NCBI GenBank assembly: GCA_031253545.1
Contig: JAIRWH010000018.1
Coordinates: 1 to 33,245 of the forward strand
Direction: 5' to 3'
DNA: 33,245 nt
Origin: Oscillospiraceae bacterium
Lineage (GTDB): Bacteria; Bacillota; Clostridia; Oscillospirales; UBA929
Both the position numbers and the translations under genes were made by a program. How positions within the stretch are numbered: position 1 is the first letter of the stretch; each line of letters starts with the position of its first letter. Below the pieces are notes generated by a model that was not told the DNA's origin, did not search any database, and saw nothing but the letters and a program-made list of their open reading frames with translations. Shown here one piece after another: positions 31,189 through 33,245 of the stretch.

Positions 31189-31835
31189 AAGGCGGGCGCA
31201 TACAGCTGCTTGACGCGCTGCGCGGCCTGTCCATCCTCCTGGTCATCGCCTACCACGCGGGTTACAACCTTGCGGCGGGCGGCTACATGCCCGCGGAGGT
31301 GCTGTATAACCCGTTGCTGAATGTGCTGCAACCGCTGTTTGCGGGTGTGTTTATCCTGCTTGCGGGCATATCCGGCCGCTTTTCCCGCTCCAACCTGCGG
31401 CGCGGAGCGGTCACAGCCGGCTGCGCCGCGCTTGTGTCGGCGGCGGCGTGGCTTATGGGCACCCCGATTTGGTTTGGCATACTGCACCTGTTGGCCGTTT
31501 GTATGCTGCTGTATTGGTTGGCGCAAAAAATCAACGCCGCGCTGCCGCTGACGCTGGCGGCGGCCTTTCTGCTCACCCTCTTCTCCGTGACCCGCTGGCC
31601 CGTGCTGGAATCGGCCGATTATTTCCCCATCGTGCCTTGGGGATTTTTGTTCATGCTCGGCACATGGCTCGGCGGACCGATAAAAGACGGCAAACTGCCG
31701 CGATGGTTTTACAACGCCAAAGTACCGCTCTTTCCCGTAATCGGGCGGTATACCTTGATTATCTACATGCTGCACCAACCCGCGCTGCATATAATTATGC
31801 TCATCTTACCGCTGCCCGCGGCAACCGGCGGTTAG
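31185..31835 (+). CDS. Membrane acyltransferase-like protein (DUF1624 / HGSNAT catalytic-domain family)
   Basis: A 216-residue integral membrane protein starting with RIQLLDALRGLSILLVIAYHAGYNL, the signature opening of the DUF1624 / heparan-alpha-glucosaminide N-acetyltransferase group. About six hydrophobic segments follow, including LQPLFAGVFILLAGISGRFSRS and WGFLFMLGTWLGG, ending in YTLIIYMLHQPALHIIM. Family members move acyl groups across a membrane or belong to related acyltransferases; the substrate here is unknown. The ATG overlaps the ychF stop (ATGA), so translation is probably coupled. A longer in-frame ORF upstream lies within ychF and is rejected. Confidence 0.85.
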   Translation: MKGGRIQLLDALRGLSILLVIAYHAGYNLAAGGYMPAEVLYNPLLNVLQPLFAGVFILLAGISGRFSRSNLRRGAVTAGCAALVSAAAWLMGTPIWFGILHLLAVCMLLYWLAQKINAALPLTLAAAFLLTLFSVTRWPVLESADYFPIVPWGFLFMLGTWLGGPIKDGKLPRWFYNAKVPLFPVIGRYTLIIYMLHQPALHIIMLILPLPAATGG

Positions 31836-31843
31836 CGACCCGC

Positions 31844-31868
31844 CGCGCCCGCGCTCCGCGCGGGCGCG
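31844..31868. terminator. Strong hairpin between convergent genes
   Basis: A perfect 11-bp stem (CGCGCCCGCGC/GCGCGGGCGCG, sharing the outer C-G pair) with a 3-base loop fills the gap between the convergent DUF1624-type and HDOD genes. No U-run follows on either strand; it probably ends both transcripts or protects their 3' ends. Confidence 0.6.
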
Positions 31869-33017
31869 TCACTCGATACTGTGGAGTATATCGCCCACCC
31901 AAAGCTCGGCGCTGATGTAGGCGGTGTGCAACCTTTCGCCAAGCGCCGCGTCGTTGGCCACAAGCGAGGTGAGCGCGCGCTTGTTGCCCGCGATGTAGGC
32001 CGTGGCAAGGCCGTAAAGGTAGCCTATGTCGTCGTGGTAGTTGAGGTAACGCTCCACCTCAGGCGGCGCGTGCATATCCTGCAACGCTTCCTTGAGGGGT
32101 TCGCCGAGCATAACGTCGCTCACGGAGGCAAGGCCGGTGAAAAACGCGAGCCAGCGGTTCTTTCTCTGCGCGGCGGCGAGGTTTTCCATGAAGCGCGCGC
32201 GCACTAAGGAACTGCGCGCGATTTCGGGGGTGCGCTTCTCCGTGACCGCCGTGGTGAGAATAGCCGTGCTCCAACTTGTGAGGTTTTTGATGCCGATACG
32301 CACAATGGCGTCTTTGAGCGTGTTGACCTTGCTCACGGAGCCGAAGAAGGCGGAGTTGGCCATCTTGATGAGCGAGAGCGTGAGGAACACGTCGCGCTGC
32401 ACAATCTGCGCGATTTGCTCGAAGTTGTCGGTGGATTCGTGCTGCCAACGGGTAACCTCCGCGAGCACGGCGAGTTTATTGGCCTGTATGGGGCCGAGTT
32501 TGGCTTTTGGGGTGCCCTCCGAAAAGATATGGCGCAAATAAAACTCGCCGAGGAAGTAATCGTAGCCGCCCGCGCGGGTGAGGTCGTAATCGTCGCGAGT
32601 ATTGACCCCCAGGGCAATTTTCGGCACATTGAGCCCGCAAATAGTGTTGGTCACGGAGCGGATTTGTTTTATATGCGGGTTACGCATGTTGTATGCCACG
32701 GCATCGCAACGTTGGAGCACTTCTTTGAGGTTGGCGCGAGCCTCCAAGTCTAAGCCGATGGTCTGCAAACCCGCGTCGTGTATGGCCTGCGCGCGTTCGG
32801 CGGTGGTGGTGTGGTTGATGCTGATACCCGTGTAGCCTTCCGGTATGCAGTGCTGCGTGAAAGCCCATTTTTTCATCGGTATGACCTTGTCTACTCGGCG
32901 CAGCGCGGCGTCTTCCTCTTCCGCGCCGAAGCCCGCCGTGACGGGAATGTACTGGTCCACCGCGCCGTTGCGGTCAAACAGCGGCAATATTCTGAGTAAC
33001 TTTATCGTAGAGCCCAC
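31869..33017 (-). CDS. Degenerate EAL plus HDOD domain protein (YuxH-like)
   Basis: A 382-residue signalling protein with the EAL-HDOD arrangement. The N-terminal half (about 1-185) keeps only late EAL-like features, such as GLDLEA and GYDYFLGEFYLRHIF, and lacks an EAL catalytic motif, so cyclic-di-GMP hydrolysis is unlikely. The HDOD domain (about 195-370) shows FLTLSLIKMANSAFFG, TLKDAIVRIGIKNL and LAFFTGLASVSDVMLG. Proteins of this type are usually stress or motility signalling factors without known enzymatic activity. The start is uncertain: GTG 33017 touches the AAGGGG, whereas an ATA four codons later has an ideal 7-base spacing from GGGGTGGG. Confidence 0.85.
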   Translation of the reverse strand: MGSTIKLLRILPLFDRNGAVDQYIPVTAGFGAEEEDAALRRVDKVIPMKKWAFTQHCIPEGYTGISINHTTTAERAQAIHDAGLQTIGLDLEARANLKEVLQRCDAVAYNMRNPHIKQIRSVTNTICGLNVPKIALGVNTRDDYDLTRAGGYDYFLGEFYLRHIFSEGTPKAKLGPIQANKLAVLAEVTRWQHESTDNFEQIAQIVQRDVFLTLSLIKMANSAFFGSVSKVNTLKDAIVRIGIKNLTSWSTAILTTAVTEKRTPEIARSSLVRARFMENLAAAQRKNRWLAFFTGLASVSDVMLGEPLKEALQDMHAPPEVERYLNYHDDIGYLYGLATAYIAGNKRALTSLVANDAALGERLHTAYISAELWVGDILHSIE

Positions 33018-33040
33018 CCCTTTTCGCCGAACTTTCCTCT

Positions 33041-33070
33041 AATATATCATACCGGCGCAACAAACGTCAA
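33041..33070 (-). promoter_or_regulatory. Promoter of the EAL/HDOD gene
   Basis: On the minus strand TTGACG (33070-33065), an 18-base spacer and TATATT (33046-33041). It places the transcription start about 17 bases before the GTG at 33017. Confidence 0.6.
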
Positions 33071-33128
33071 GTGCGTTATTATGGTAACTTAGCGGGTTTT
33101 GTAAAACAGCGGGCGCGCCCGCGGCGCG

Positions 33129-33166
33129 TTTAGTGGTTAGCGGTTAGTTGTTAGTAGACGGGGGGG
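33129..33166 (+). repeat. Second copy of the TTAG-heptamer / AGACGGGGG composite repeat
   Basis: TTTAGTGG TTAGCGG TTAGTTG TTAG (33129-33154) is followed by TAGACGGGGGGG (33155-33166), the same two parts in the same order and orientation as at 26893-26971. G-rich sequence with little complexity continues to the window end at 33245; no gene is visible in 33071-33245. Confidence 0.8.
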
Positions 33167-33245
33167 TGCGGGGGCGCGGGGGCGCAGCCCCTTGACCTTG
33201 CCCGAAAGGCGCGTACCCCGTCCCCGGCGGGGGGGTGTGCGGGGG

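Overview
The window looks like a chromosome segment of a high-GC member of the Clostridia, probably a gut or other anaerobic Firmicute. This is inferred from Firmicute-type PTS proteins (HPr with His15 and Ser46), lactose/cellobiose-family PTS subunits, clostridial-style DinB and YchF, GTG/TTG starts and TTGACA/TATAAT promoters. I could not test species identity. Nearly all bases can be assigned. The one clearly different patch is the AT-rich first 0.5 kb, which holds the start of an IS1595-type transposase and an ORF that is open right up to the likely element end.

Layout. (1) 1-540: IS end and gene remnant. (2) 551-2292, minus strand: a strong promoter, tRNA-His(GTG), then a second tRNA-His-like element with an abnormal T arm and a U-tract, then hisS. 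(3) 2367-3888, minus: dinB, with a possible 64-codon ORF and a terminator behind it. (4) 4068-6654, plus: a hybrid histidine kinase (PAS-GAF-HisKA-HATPase-REC-REC). (5) 6713-22203, plus: a 15-kb operon under one strong promoter with an inverted-repeat operator candidate. It encodes PTS IIB, IIC and IIA, ChbG deacetylase, NagB, HPr, enzyme I, a YicI-type GH31, a GH3, a GH2 beta-mannosidase-like enzyme, a GH94 phosphorylase and a VOC protein. Most junctions overlap or nearly touch. (6) 22419-29844, minus: an HTH protein of unknown function, a stand-alone GlmU-type acetyltransferase domain, a three-TM protein, an ATPase-permease fusion and a GH42 beta-galactosidase. (7) 30049-31835, plus: ychF with an overlapping DUF1624-type acyltransferase. 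(8) 31869-33070, minus: an EAL-remnant/HDOD protein.

How it fits together. The 15-kb operon looks like a self-contained import and intracellular breakdown route for beta-linked disaccharides or short oligosaccharides: a complete PTS phosphorelay (EI, HPr, IIA, IIB, IIC), an amino-sugar branch (ChbG and NagB), and four glycan-cleaving enzymes without visible signal peptides. Its puzzle is that a PTS delivers 6-phosphorylated sugars, yet no recognised 6-phospho-glycosidase (GH1 or GH4) and no NagA is present. The cleaving enzymes belong to families that normally act on unphosphorylated sugars.

The most unusual non-coding signals are the tRNA-His-like leader in front of hisS and a two-part intergenic repeat (TTAGTTG-like heptamers followed by an AGACGGGGG run) that occurs twice, each time upstream of a minus-strand gene.
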